Below are positions 21,226 through 31,074 of a DNA stretch of 64,000 bases, in pieces. Positions within the stretch are counted from its first letter, which is position 1. Each line of letters begins with the position of its first letter. Below the pieces are notes generated by a model that was not told the DNA's origin, searched no databases, and saw only the letters and a list, made by a program, of their open reading frames with translations. Location: contig CAWHAP010000002.1 of the NCBI GenBank assembly GCA_963827335.1, positions 62,001-126,000 on the forward strand. The letters run 5' to 3'. A program made the translations under genes and the position numbers. The stretch comes from DASQMT01 sp963827335. GTDB lineage: Bacteria; Actinomycetota; Thermoleophilia; Solirubrobacterales; Solirubrobacteraceae.

Positions 21226-22021
21226 CCTACCTCGGGGTCGCGGGCTGGCCCGTGGCCCACTCGCGGTCGCCGGCGATGCACAACGCCGCACTCGCCGCAG
21301 CCGGGCTGCGCGACTGGCGCTACCTCAGGCTCCCGCTGCCGCCCGCGCGCTTCGCCGAGACGGTCCGCGCGCTGGGCGCGGCGGGCTTCCGCGGGCTGAA
21401 CGTCACGATCCCGCACAAGGAGGCCGCGCTCGCGGTCTCCGACGAGGCCACGCCCGTGGCGGCGGCGGTCGGCGCCGCGAACCAGCTCACGTTCGGCCCG
21501 GACGGCACGATCCGGGCCGACAACACCGACGTGCCCGGGCTGCTGGAGGCGCTCGCCGTCGACCCGGGCGGCCACACGGCGCTGGTGCTCGGCGCGGGCG
21601 GCGCGGCGCGGGCCGCGGTCTACGCCCTGCTGGGCGCGGGCGCCTCCGACGTCATGGTCTGGAACCGGACTCCGGAGCGCGCCGAGCGGCTCGTCGCCGA
21701 CCTCGGAGGACGTGTCGTGAGAACGGCGGAGCCCGCTTCGTTGATCGTGAACTGCACGAGTGTGGGACTGCGCGAGACGGACGTCACGTTCAAGAGCCTG
21801 CCGATCGAGGCCGATACGTTGGGCGTCGGCAGCTACGTGGCGGACATGGTGTACCGGCCCGGCGGCACCCCGCTCCTCGATGCAGCGCAACTGAGAGGAG
21901 CCACGGTGACAACGGGTACGGAGATCCTGATCGCGCAAGGCGCAGCCTCGTTCGAGCGCTGGACCGGCATGACGGCATCGCGCGAGGCCATGCGTGCCGC
22001 CGTCGACGACCACGATCGATC

Positions 22022-22025
<4 letters not shown>
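21219..22025 (+). CDS. aroE: Shikimate dehydrogenase
   Basis: NADPH-dependent reduction of 3-dehydroshikimate to shikimate; 268 residues, GTG start. The substrate site is SRSPAMHNAAL and NVTIPHKEA, the catalytic Lys being in IPHK. NTDVPGL and LGAGGAARAAV (the dinucleotide loop) follow. The C-terminus has QGAASFERWTG. It sits in the mltG-aroE order usual for this group, away from the aroC-KB-Q cluster at 51-54 kb. The last 300 bases contain a sigma-28-type promoter motif, and the stop overlaps the pilB ATG. Confidence 0.95.
21789..21816 (+). promoter_or_regulatory. Intragenic sigma-28/WhiG-type promoter inside aroE, probably for pilB
   Basis: TTCAAGAG from 21789 and GCCGATAC from 21810 reproduce the shared spacing exactly. 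It lies within aroE coding sequence, about 200 bases upstream of pilB. A chance match imposed by coding is possible. Confidence 0.5.
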
Positions 22026-23833
<1,808 letters not shown>

Positions 23834-23847
23834 GGCGCAGACCGGAC

Positions 23848-23875
23848 TTCAGGTCCGGCCGCCGGATGCCGATGC
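23848..23875 (+). promoter_or_regulatory. Sigma-28/WhiG-type promoter for pilT
   Basis: TTCAGG (23848-23853) and GCCGATG (23868-23874) lie in the 52-base pilB-pilT gap with the shared spacing. The -35 has one change (CAGG for AAGG). The -10 ends 11 bases before ATG 23886. The -35 also lies within a short hairpin (ccggactt / aggtccgg) that could end pilB transcripts. Confidence 0.55.
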
Positions 23876-23885
23876 ATAGGTCGGC

Positions 23886-24983
23886 ATGAATCTCGACTTC
23901 TCCGAAATCCTCCTCGAGGTCGTCAAGCAGAAGGCGTCCGACCTCCACATCACCTCGGGTGCCCCGCCGATGCTGCGCGTGCGCGGCTCGCTGGTGCCGG
24001 TCGAGGGGATGCCCAAGCTCACCCCGACCGACACGCGCGAGATCGTCTACGCGATCCTCAACTCCTCGCAGCGCCAGCGCCTGGAGACGGATTGGCAGAT
24101 CGACTTCGCCTACTCGATCCCGGGCCACGCGCGGTTCCGCGTGAACGCCTACTTCCAGCGCGGCACGATCGGCGCGGCCTTCCGGCTGATCCCTGCCGAG
24201 ACGGTCCCGATCCACCAGCTCGGCCTGCCGCCGGTGATCCGCGAGTTCGCCAAGAAGCCGCGCGGCATCGTCCTCGTGACGGGCCCGACCGGCTCCGGCA
24301 AGTCGACGACGCTGGCCTCGCTGATCAACGAGATCAACGAGACGCGCGACGACCACATCATGACGATCGAGGACCCGATCGAGTTCCTGCACCGGCACAA
24401 GAAGTGCATCATCAACCAGCGCGAGCTGGGCGGCGACGCGAAGAGCTTCTCGATGGCCCTCAAGGCCGCCCTGCGCCAGGACCCCGACGTGATCCTCGTC
24501 GGAGAGATGCGCGACATGGAGACGATCGGCACCGCCCTCACCGCGGCGGAGACCGGCCACCTCGTCTTCGCGACGCTCCACACCCAGGACGCGCCGCAGA
24601 CCGTCGACCGCATCATCGACGTCTTCCCGCCCGCCCAGCAGGGCCAGATCCGGGCGCAGCTCGCGATCGGCCTCCAGGGCGTCGTGACGCAGACGCTGGT
24701 CCCGACCGCCGACGGCAACGGCCGCTGCGTCGCCGCCGAGGTGCTCGTGCCCACCGCGGGCGTCCGCAACCTGATCCGCGAGGGCAAGACCCACCAGATC
24801 TACTCGCTGATCCAGACGGGCGGCGCGCACGGCATGCAGACCATGGACACCTCCCTCGCGGGGCTCGTCCGGGCCGGCAGGATCACGATGGCGATGGCCG
24901 AGACCCGGTCCTCGAACCCCGACGAGATGCGCAAGCTCGTCGAGTCCGGCCCGCTCGGCGGCGACATCGGGATGGCGGCGTAA
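23886..24983 (+). CDS. pilT: Type IV pilus retraction ATPase PilT
   Basis: Powers pilus depolymerisation and twitching; 365 residues, normal length. It starts with the PilT N-terminal PAS-like domain (KQKASDLHITSGAPPMLRV). The Walker A loop is GPTGSGKSTT near residue 135, the Asp box TIEDPIEFLH, Walker B RQDPDVILVGEMRDMETI, and the His box LVFATLHTQDAPQTVDRIID. The PilT-specific AIRNLIRE-type motif is VRNLIREGK. GMQTMDTSLAGLV near the C-terminus is also typical. Its stop overlaps the pilC start (TAATG). Confidence 0.96.
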   Translation: MNLDFSEILLEVVKQKASDLHITSGAPPMLRVRGSLVPVEGMPKLTPTDTREIVYAILNSSQRQRLETDWQIDFAYSIPGHARFRVNAYFQRGTIGAAFRLIPAETVPIHQLGLPPVIREFAKKPRGIVLVTGPTGSGKSTTLASLINEINETRDDHIMTIEDPIEFLHRHKKCIINQRELGGDAKSFSMALKAALRQDPDVILVGEMRDMETIGTALTAAETGHLVFATLHTQDAPQTVDRIIDVFPPAQQGQIRAQLAIGLQGVVTQTLVPTADGNGRCVAAEVLVPTAGVRNLIREGKTHQIYSLIQTGGAHGMQTMDTSLAGLVRAGRITMAMAETRSSNPDEMRKLVESGPLGGDIGMAA

Positions 24984-26194
24984 TGGCGACCTTCGCGTTC
25001 AAGGCCGTCGACCTCGCCGGCACGCCGCAGGCCGGCGTGCTCGACGGCGTCTCCCGCCAGGCCGTCACCGAGGAGCTCAAGGGCCGCGGCCTCCGCGTCA
25101 TGGCGCTGGAGGAGAAGAAGTCCGGCCTCAACATGGAGCTGTCGCTCGGCCCCAAGCGCGTCAAGGCCCAGGAGCTGACGGTGATGACCCGTCAGCTCGC
25201 GACGATGATCTCGTCGGGCATGACCCTCCTGCGCACGTTCTACGTGCTCGAGGACCAGATCGAGAACCCGAAGCTCAAGGGGACGATCGCGCAGGTCCGC
25301 GAGGACATCGAGTCCGGCTCGAACTTCTCCGACGCGCTCGAGAAGCACCCGAAGATCTTCGGCCCGCTGTACGTCGCGATGGTGCGCGCCGGCGAGGCCG
25401 GCGGCGTGCTCGAGGAGTCCCTGGACCGCGTCGCCGACCAGCTCGAGAAGGACGACGCGCTCAAGCGCCAGGTCAAGTCCGCGATGGCCTACCCGTCGGT
25501 CGTGCTCGCGTTCGCGATGATCGTGCTGCTCGGCCTGATCGCCTTCATCGTCCCCGTGTTCGTCAACGTCTTCAAGGACTTCGGCGGCGAGCTCCCCATG
25601 ATCACCAAGGTCACGGTGAGCGCCTCGAAGTTCGTCACGGGCCAGTGGTACATCCTGCTGGCGCTGAGCGTCGGCAGCGTCATCGGGTTCAAGAAGTGGA
25701 AGGCGTCGCCGTGGGGCCGCGCGCAGTGGGACCAGATCCGCCTGCGCATCCCCTTCAAGATCGGCGTCACCGTCCAGAAGATCGCGCTCGCGCGCTGGTC
25801 GCGCACGTTCTCGGCGCTCTACTCCGCCGGCGTGCCGATCATGCACGCGATCGAGGTGACCGGCCAGACCGCCGGCAACACCGTCGTCGACCGGGCCATG
25901 GAGTCGGTCATCGAGTCCGTCAAGTCCGGCGGCTCGATCGCCGCCCCGCTCCGCGAGGCCCCGATCTTCCCCGCGATGGTCGCGCAGATGATCGCGGTGG
26001 GCGAGGAGACGGGCAACCTGGACACGATGCTCACCAAGGTCGCCGACTTCTACGAGGACGAGGTCGCGGCTGCCGTCAAGGCGCTCACGTCGATCCTCGA
26101 GCCGGTCATGATCATCCTCGTCGGCGGCATCACCGGCTTCATCGTGATCGCCATGTACATGCCGATGTTCAAGGTCTACGACGCCATCAAGTAG
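24983..26194 (+). CDS. pilC: Type IV pilus inner-membrane platform protein PilC
   Basis: Polytopic platform that couples PilB/PilT to pilin insertion; 403 residues. It has two GspF domains: the first around LTVMTRQLATMISSGMTLL...EDIESGSNFSDALEKHP, the second around IALARWSRTFSALYSAGVP...GSIAAPLREAPIFPAMVAQM. Three hydrophobic segments follow the family pattern (VVLAFAMIVLLGLIAFIVPV near 170, WYILLALSVGSVIGF near 222, VMIILVGGITGFIVIAMYMP near the end). It closes the motor cluster and is followed by a strong hairpin terminator. Confidence 0.96.
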   Translation: MATFAFKAVDLAGTPQAGVLDGVSRQAVTEELKGRGLRVMALEEKKSGLNMELSLGPKRVKAQELTVMTRQLATMISSGMTLLRTFYVLEDQIENPKLKGTIAQVREDIESGSNFSDALEKHPKIFGPLYVAMVRAGEAGGVLEESLDRVADQLEKDDALKRQVKSAMAYPSVVLAFAMIVLLGLIAFIVPVFVNVFKDFGGELPMITKVTVSASKFVTGQWYILLALSVGSVIGFKKWKASPWGRAQWDQIRLRIPFKIGVTVQKIALARWSRTFSALYSAGVPIMHAIEVTGQTAGNTVVDRAMESVIESVKSGGSIAAPLREAPIFPAMVAQMIAVGEETGNLDTMLTKVADFYEDEVAAAVKALTSILEPVMIILVGGITGFIVIAMYMPMFKVYDAIK

Positions 26195-26222
26195 CGTCGG
26201 GCAGGACAAGCAGACGCAGCGC

Positions 26223-26248
26223 GAGAGGCGGCCCCCGGGCCGCCTCTC
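26223..26248 (+). terminator. Hairpin terminator after pilC
   Basis: GAGAGGCGGCC (26223-26233) pairs perfectly with 26238-26248 around a CCCG loop, 29 bases after the pilC stop. There is no U tract beyond a short ATTT. Confidence 0.7.
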
Positions 26249-26293
26249 CGCATTTCGGGGGAATGCCGGGCGCGCGCCGGCGTCCTGGGTGGC

Positions 26294-27679
26294 GTGCACC
26301 CCCGACCGATCCACCTCCGCCCGGCCCCCGCCGGGACCGGCACGACCGGCTCGCCGGCGGTGCCCGCGGCCGGCCGTGTGTCCCCAGCGCGCGCGGCCCG
26401 GCCGCGCGCCGGGCTCCTGCCGTACCACCGGCTGATCGTCGCGGTGCTCGTGGTCAACGCCGGCGTGCTCGCGCATCACGTGGGCCGCGGCGACTGGCGG
26501 ATCGCCGACGGGAGCGCGCTGTCGGCGCTCGCTTCCCTGATGCTCGTGAACCTCGCCGCGGCGGTCCTGATCCGCCAGGAGCGCGTCCTCGACCTGCTGT
26601 TCCGGCTCGCCGGCCGCGGCTCGCGGTCCTGGCCGCTGTGGGTCCGCCGGGGCATCTCCAACGTGCACCACGTCGGCGGCATCCACGTGGGCGGCGCGCT
26701 GGCGGGAACGGCGTGGCTGTGCGCGTTCGCCGCGGTCGCGGCGGTCGCGCGGGTCCGCGAGCCGGCGAGCGTCTCCGTCACGACGCTCGCCCTCGCCGGC
26801 GGCCTCGTCGGCCTCTGCCTGCTCGTCTGCGCCTGCGCCGCGCCGCCGGTGCGCAGCCGGGCGCACAACCTGTTCGAGCACACCCACCGGTTCGGCGGCT
26901 GGACCGCCGTCGGGCTCTTCTGGGCGCTCACCGTGCACCTCGCGCTGCAGGCCCGCGGGGACGCCGGCGCGCTCGAGGCGCTCGCGACGAGCTGGCAGGT
27001 GTGGATGCTCTCCCTCCTGACGGCGAGCATCGCGTCGCCGTGGCTGCGGCTGCGGCGCGTGGCGGTCAGCGTCGAGCGGCCGTCCGCGCACGCCGCCATC
27101 GTCCGCTTCGGCCACGGGGCCGCGCCGGTGTGCGCGTCGGCGGTCGGGATCAGCCGCAACCCGCTCCGCGAGTGGCACGCCTTCGCGACGGTCTCGACGC
27201 CCGGGCATTCGGGCTACCGGCTGCTGATCTCCCGGGCGGGCGACTGGACCGGCCGCTTCATCGACGATCCGCCGTCCCACGTGTGGGTGCGAGGCATCCC
27301 GGTCGCCGCGCCGATGGCCACGACCGCGCTGCTCTACGAGCGCGTGGTGTACGTCGTCACCGGCAGCGGCATCGGCCCGTGCCTCGGCCAGATCCTGGCC
27401 GACCGCGTCCCGGCGCGGCTCGTGTGGTCCACGCGCGACCCGCGCGCCACGTACGGCGACGCGCTCGTCGACGAGGTCGAGGCCGCGCAGCCCGACGCCG
27501 TGATCTGGGACACGACGAGCAGCGGCAAGCCCGACCTGCTCGCGCTCGCGCGCCAGGCCTGCCGGGACTTCGACGCCGAGGCCGTGTTCGTGGTGAGCAA
27601 CAAGGCCACGACCCTGCGCCTGGTCGCGGACCTGCAGCGGCACGGCATCCCGGCCTTCGGGCCGATCTGGGACTCCTAG
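26294..27679 (+). CDS. Membrane flavoprotein-like oxidoreductase, ferric-reductase/TmpA-like
   Basis: A 461-residue protein with the GTG at 26294 as the earliest plausible start; an internal start nearer residue 40 is possible. Residues about 45-260 hold roughly six hydrophobic segments with several His residues (ISNVHHVGGIHVGG, FEHTHRFGGWTAVGLFW), a layout reminiscent of ferric-reductase haem membranes. The C-terminal 200 residues look like a ferredoxin-NADP reductase module: HAFATVSTP at the flavin site and VTGSGIGPCLGQIL at the dinucleotide site. Similar proteins include the fungal TmpA family. The redox partner is unknown. It stands alone between the pilC terminator and a convergent gene. 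Confidence 0.65.
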   Translation: MHPRPIHLRPAPAGTGTTGSPAVPAAGRVSPARAARPRAGLLPYHRLIVAVLVVNAGVLAHHVGRGDWRIADGSALSALASLMLVNLAAAVLIRQERVLDLLFRLAGRGSRSWPLWVRRGISNVHHVGGIHVGGALAGTAWLCAFAAVAAVARVREPASVSVTTLALAGGLVGLCLLVCACAAPPVRSRAHNLFEHTHRFGGWTAVGLFWALTVHLALQARGDAGALEALATSWQVWMLSLLTASIASPWLRLRRVAVSVERPSAHAAIVRFGHGAAPVCASAVGISRNPLREWHAFATVSTPGHSGYRLLISRAGDWTGRFIDDPPSHVWVRGIPVAAPMATTALLYERVVYVVTGSGIGPCLGQILADRVPARLVWSTRDPRATYGDALVDEVEAAQPDAVIWDTTSSGKPDLLALARQACRDFDAEAVFVVSNKATTLRLVADLQRHGIPAFGPIWDS

Positions 27680-28134
27680 GACGCGATCGGGAGATAGAGC
27701 GCGGCGTGCGCGCGCGGCAGCGCGGCGAGCGCCGCCGCGATCTCCGGCTGCTGCAGCGCCCGCTGGTGCATGAGCGGGCTCGACCAGCGCGTGAGGGCGA
27801 TCACGTCCGGGCCGGCGAGCAGCCGGCTGCCGAGGTGACCGCGGCGGGCGGCGAGCAGGCCGTGGAGCGCGCGCCAGGCCGGGGCGAGCCCGGCGCCGCC
27901 GGGCGCGAAGCGCTCGACGGCCAGCACGCCGCCCTCGGTGGCGCCGTCCGCGAAGACGACCTCGTAGTCCTCGCCGCCGCCGGCGTGGCCGCCGAGCGCC
28001 ACGTAGCGCGGCTGCACGTCGTCGCGCAGCGCGCGGTACAGGTCGGCGCCGGCACCCGCGCCGGCCCAGTCGGCGAGGAACTCCGCGTCGGCCTCCGGCG
28101 GGACGTGGAACGCGTCGAGACGAGCGGTCGGCAT
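27676..28134 (-). CDS. Conserved hypothetical protein, possible dimeric alpha-beta barrel
   Basis: A 152-residue protein from ATG 28134. It begins MPTARLDAFHVPPEADAEFL, followed by a middle part with DYEVVFADGATEGGVLAVERF and a closing WSSPLMHQRALQQPEIAAAL. The pattern of an opening strand, a helix over ADAEFLADW and ALTRWSSP-type strands recalls antibiotic-biosynthesis-monooxygenase-like barrels, but no catalytic residues can be assigned. Its 3' end overlaps the convergent reductase-like gene by four bases. Confidence 0.6.
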   Translation of the reverse strand: MPTARLDAFHVPPEADAEFLADWAGAGAGADLYRALRDDVQPRYVALGGHAGGGEDYEVVFADGATEGGVLAVERFAPGGAGLAPAWRALHGLLAARRGHLGSRLLAGPDVIALTRWSSPLMHQRALQQPEIAAALAALPRAHAALYLPIAS

Positions 28135-28259
28135 CAGGGGATCATCGCGCCGGTGGGTCCAGCCTTCCATACCCCTGCCCGCAGGGTGCCCGCCATGCGG
28201 GAGGCCGCAGCCGGCGCGATGCTGGAGGCACTCCCCGGAACCCACCCTCAGAGGACCCC

Positions 28260-28502
28260 ATGACCCCCACCGCCACCGCAGACCCCCACGACAACTCCCT
28301 CGCCGGCGCCCGCGCCTGGTTCGCCGCACAGGGCCTGACCCGCCCGCGCGAGGGCAAGCTGCTCGGCGGCGTGACCGCCGGCTTCGCCCGCCGCCTCGGC
28401 GTCAACGTGCTGGTCGCGCGCGTCGCCGCGGTCGTCGGCGTGATCGTGCTGACCCCGCTGCTCTACGTGCCGCTGTGGATCCTGATGCCCAAGGACGCGT
28501 AG
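28260..28502 (+). CDS. PspC-domain small membrane protein
   Basis: An 80-residue protein. The PspC signature is visible from residue about 27: LTRPREGKLLGGVTAGFARRLGVNVLVARVAAVV, then a hydrophobic segment VIVLTPLLYVPLWILMP. PspC proteins sense or respond to membrane stress, often with PspA, but no pspA lies here. The first 25 residues are polar and variable. There is a short gap to the next gene. Confidence 0.85.
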   Translation: MTPTATADPHDNSLAGARAWFAAQGLTRPREGKLLGGVTAGFARRLGVNVLVARVAAVVGVIVLTPLLYVPLWILMPKDA

Positions 28503-28516
28503 CCTCCCGCGCCGGC

Positions 28517-29026
28517 ATGGCCGCCTTCGTCCTGCGCTTCCCGCCCGAGGAGATCGAGCCGCTCGCCCTGCGCTTCCCGGCGATGGACGACGGCCCCTAC
28601 CTCGCGGCGGGCGCCGCGGCGGCGGCCCGCGGGCACTACCGGCGCGCCGAGTTCCTGCTCGTGTGCGCCTGGAAGAGCCCGCGCAGCCGCCCGCTCGTGG
28701 CGGCCAACCCGGCGCGGCGCGTCGCCGCGCGCACGCGCGCCGCGTTCGCGACCGGCGACGAGGCCGCGCGCATGGCGGCGCTGCTGTCGCTCGACGGCGT
28801 CGGCGTGCCGACGGCCTCGGCGCTGCTGTACTTCGCCTTCCCCGACCGCTACCCGGTGCTCGACGTGCGGGCGCTCGAGTCGCTCGGCGTCCGCGGCCGC
28901 TCCACCTACCCGCCGGCGTTCTGGCTCGCCTACCTCGACGCGTGCCGCGCGCTCGCGGCCGCGCACGGCGTGACCGTGCGCACGCTCGACAAGGCCCTGT
29001 GGCAGTTCTCCCGGGAGCTCGTTTAG
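28517..29026 (+). CDS. Hypothetical protein with helix-hairpin-helix-like motif
   Basis: A 169-residue protein. The middle part, LLSLDGVGVPTASALLYFAF followed by PDRYPVLDVRALESLG, resembles the helix-hairpin-helix and Asp region of base-excision DNA glycosylases (LxxLxGVGxxTA...YxVxDxRA). The overall length is shorter than a full HhH-GPD enzyme and no Lys catalyst or iron-sulfur cysteines are visible, so a DNA-binding or degenerate glycosylase-like role is inferred. It starts 15 bases after the pspC-like stop and overlaps the convergent DUF2277 gene by four bases. Confidence 0.65.
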   Translation: MAAFVLRFPPEEIEPLALRFPAMDDGPYLAAGAAAAARGHYRRAEFLLVCAWKSPRSRPLVAANPARRVAARTRAAFATGDEAARMAALLSLDGVGVPTASALLYFAFPDRYPVLDVRALESLGVRGRSTYPPAFWLAYLDACRALAAAHGVTVRTLDKALWQFSRELV

Positions 29027-29292
29027 GCCGCGTAGCGCTGCGCGGCGCGGGCGCGCTTCTTCGCGGCCTCGATCTCGCGGTCCTTCGGCGGCGCGGCCGT
29101 GACGAGCGCGTCGAGCAGGCGCCGGGTCACGTCCGTGACCTCGGCCACGGCGCGGTCGAACGCTTCGGCGTTGGCCGCCGACGGCTTGGTGGAGCCGCTG
29201 ATCTTGCGCACGTACTGCAGCGCGGCGTCATGGACCTCGTCCTGGGTGGCGGGCGGCTCGAAGTTGTGGAGGGTGCGGATGTTGCGGCACAT
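29023..29292 (-). CDS. DUF2277 family protein
   Basis: An 89-residue protein. ATG 29292 was chosen because the family begins MCRNIRTLHNFEPPAT; a GTG two codons upstream is possible. The rest (VHDAALQYVRKISGSTKPS, VAEVTDVTRRLLDAL) follows the DUF2277 pattern, a small helical protein common in actinobacteria with no known function. A basic tail ends KKRARAAQRYAA. It is convergent with the HhH-like gene. Confidence 0.88.
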   Translation of the reverse strand: MCRNIRTLHNFEPPATQDEVHDAALQYVRKISGSTKPSAANAEAFDRAVAEVTDVTRRLLDALVTAAPPKDREIEAAKKRARAAQRYAA

Positions 29293-29414
29293 GCCCACAG
29301 GCTACGCGTCCGGGCCGGCGAACGGCTTTGCCGAAGCTTTGCCCGGCCCTCGCCCTCCCTTTCCCGGCCGGTCGCGACAGTGGGGACCGTCCATCGACCC
29401 AGGGAGCCACCGCA

Positions 29415-29774
29415 ATGCGCCTCGCCCGAACCATCGTCCCGCTCGCGCTCGTCAGCGCCGCCGTCGCCGCGGCGCCGGCCGCCGCGCAGCCCGCCGCCGG
29501 TGCCGCTGCAGCCCGCGAGTACGAGGGCACCGTCGTCTCCGTCAACCGCGACCGGCGCACGTTCCGGCTGCGCGACACCGAGCGCGGCACCGTCCGCATC
29601 CGCGTCACCCGCCGCACCCGCTTCGAGCGCATCGACGGCTTCGCCGGGCTGCGCGCCGGCATGACGAACGTCGAGGCGGTCGTGCACCGCGCGAACGGCC
29701 GCTGGGTCGCGAGCGAGGTCGAGATCTCCGGCGGCGGCGGCGAGCACGGCGGCCGCGACGACGACGACGACTGA
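29415..29774 (+). CDS. Small secreted beta-strand protein (DUF5666-like)
   Basis: A 119-residue protein with a clear signal peptide (MRLARTIVPLALVSAAVAAA, cleavage after AAAQ). The mature part, YEGTVVSVNRDRRTFRLRDT then GTVRIRVTRRTRFERIDGF, GMTNVEAVVHRANGRWVASEV, reads as an OB-like barrel of the kind annotated DUF5666. It ends with a Gly and Asp-rich tail that could bind cations. Function unknown. It is convergent with the GNAT gene downstream, the stops being back to back. Confidence 0.75.
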   Translation: MRLARTIVPLALVSAAVAAAPAAAQPAAGAAAAREYEGTVVSVNRDRRTFRLRDTERGTVRIRVTRRTRFERIDGFAGLRAGMTNVEAVVHRANGRWVASEVEISGGGGEHGGRDDDDD

Positions 29775-30350
29775 TCAGCCGAGGTCGCCCGGCAGCAGGC
29801 TGTAGAGCACCGAGTCGCGCAGGCCGCCCTTGAACGGCAGGTGCGACCGCAGGAGGGCCTCGCGCGTGAAGCCGCACCGCTCGGCGACGCGCTGCGAGGC
29901 CCGGTTGTCCGGCGCGGTGGTCAGCTCGAGCCGCGCGATGCCGAGCGCGGCGAAGCCCCACGGGGCGAGCAGCCGCACGGCGTGGGTGGCGACGCCGCGC
30001 CCGCGCGCCGCGGCGGCGAGCCAGTAGCCGACCGACGCGATGCCGTCGTCGCGCGACCAGATGTGCAACGAGATCCCGCCGAGCACGTCCGCCGGGTCGC
30101 CGGGCGCCGCGAGGGCGAGCGAGAGCTCGACGCCGGTGCGCCGGTCCTGCTCCTGGGCGGCGTAGAACGCGTGCGCGTGCGCCGCCGTGTAGGGCTCGCG
30201 GTGCGGCCACGAGAACCGGTCGACCTCGGGGTCGGCGAAGGCGAGCAGCCGGTCCGGCACGTCGGCGGCGGCCCAGGGCCGCAGGGCGACGACCGCGTCC
30301 GCCAGCGGCGGGTCGGGGTAGGGGAGCGTCAGCGCGCGGTGCGCGGGCAC
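29775..30350 (-). CDS. GNAT N-acetyltransferase, RimJ/RimL-like
   Basis: About 191 residues from the GTG at 30350; longer starts exist, but residues upstream are Arg/Pro-rich and unlike the family. Features: VVALRPWAAADVPDRL opening, ISLHIWSRDDGIASVGYWL, the acetyl-CoA loop AAARGRGVATHAVRLL, and RLELTTAPDNRASQRVAERCGF, the hallmark of RimJ/RimL and spectinomycin-type acetyltransferases. It probably acetylates a protein N-terminus or small amine; the substrate is unknown. Confidence 0.8.
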   Translation of the reverse strand: MPAHRALTLPYPDPPLADAVVALRPWAAADVPDRLLAFADPEVDRFSWPHREPYTAAHAHAFYAAQEQDRRTGVELSLALAAPGDPADVLGGISLHIWSRDDGIASVGYWLAAAARGRGVATHAVRLLAPWGFAALGIARLELTTAPDNRASQRVAERCGFTREALLRSHLPFKGGLRDSVLYSLLPGDLG

Positions 30351-30472
30351 AGCAGCAGGCTGGCACGGACCAGCTCGCGCTGGGTGCGGTGCAGGCTGCG
30401 CTCGCCGGCGAGCAGCGTCCGGATGCGGGCGGCGGGGACGGCGGTGAGCTGTGGGGTGCGGGCGGGGGCCAT
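30329..30472 (-). CDS. Possible 47-residue small protein upstream of the GNAT gene
   Basis: Starts at ATG 30472 and ends at a TGA covering 30329-30331, overlapping the GNAT GTG start by 22 bases. The product begins MAPARTPQLTAVPAARIRT and contains SLHRTQRELVRASLLLC. GC-rich third positions and the fitted overlap with the next start suggest translation, possibly coupling to GNAT. No family is recognised, and the high GC makes chance frames common. Confidence 0.3.
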   Translation of the reverse strand: MAPARTPQLTAVPAARIRTLLAGERSLHRTQRELVRASLLLCPRTAR

Positions 30473-30579
30473 GACGCACAGCTTCCGCCACACGCTGTCG
30501 TAGCGATAGGGAGCAGGCCAGCGGCCCGGGGTTCGGTCAGCCCCCGCGCAGGGTGCGCCTGACGCTACGCTCGGCCGCG

Positions 30580-31074
30580 ATGGTGCTCCGCCCGGCCACG
30601 TCCGACGACGCCGCGGCGGTGGCCGCGATCTACAACGAGGGCATCGCCGGGCGCGAGGCCACGTTCGAGACGACCCCGCGCACCGCCGGCGACGTCCGCG
30701 GCTGGCTCGCCGAGGACCTGCCGTTCCTCGTCGCCGAGGACGGCGGCGCGCTGCTGGGCTTCGCGCGCGTGAGCCCGTACTCCGACCGCTGCGTCTACGC
30801 CGGCGTGGGGGAGCACGGCGTCTACGTCGCGGGCGCCGCCCGCGGGCGGGGGGTCGGGCGCGCGCTGCTCGAGGCGCTGTGCGCGGCCGCGGAGCACAGC
30901 GGCCACTACAAGCTGACCTCGCGCGTGTTCGCCTCCAACGCCGCCAGCCGCGCGGTGCATCGCGCGGCCGGCTTCGAGGAGGTCGGGATCCAGCGCCGCC
31001 ACGGCCGGCTCGACGGCGAGTGGCGCGACTGCGTGCTCGTCGAGCGGCTGCTCGGCGAGGCCGCGGACCGTTAG
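30580..31074 (+). CDS. GNAT acetyltransferase, phosphinothricin-acetyltransferase type
   Basis: A 164-residue protein. Typical of the PAT/MddA subfamily: LRPATSDDAAAVAAIYNEGI opening, REATFETTP, the acetyl-CoA loop GAARGRGVGRALLEAL, SRVFASNAASRAVHRAAGF and the closing DCVLVERLL. Members acetylate phosphinothricin, methionine sulfone or similar amines; which one applies here is unknown. A TACGCT -10 box ends about 10 bases before ATG 30580. It is convergent with the membrane-protein gene, overlapping by four bases. Confidence 0.85.
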   Translation: MVLRPATSDDAAAVAAIYNEGIAGREATFETTPRTAGDVRGWLAEDLPFLVAEDGGALLGFARVSPYSDRCVYAGVGEHGVYVAGAARGRGVGRALLEALCAAAEHSGHYKLTSRVFASNAASRAVHRAAGFEEVGIQRRHGRLDGEWRDCVLVERLLGEAADR

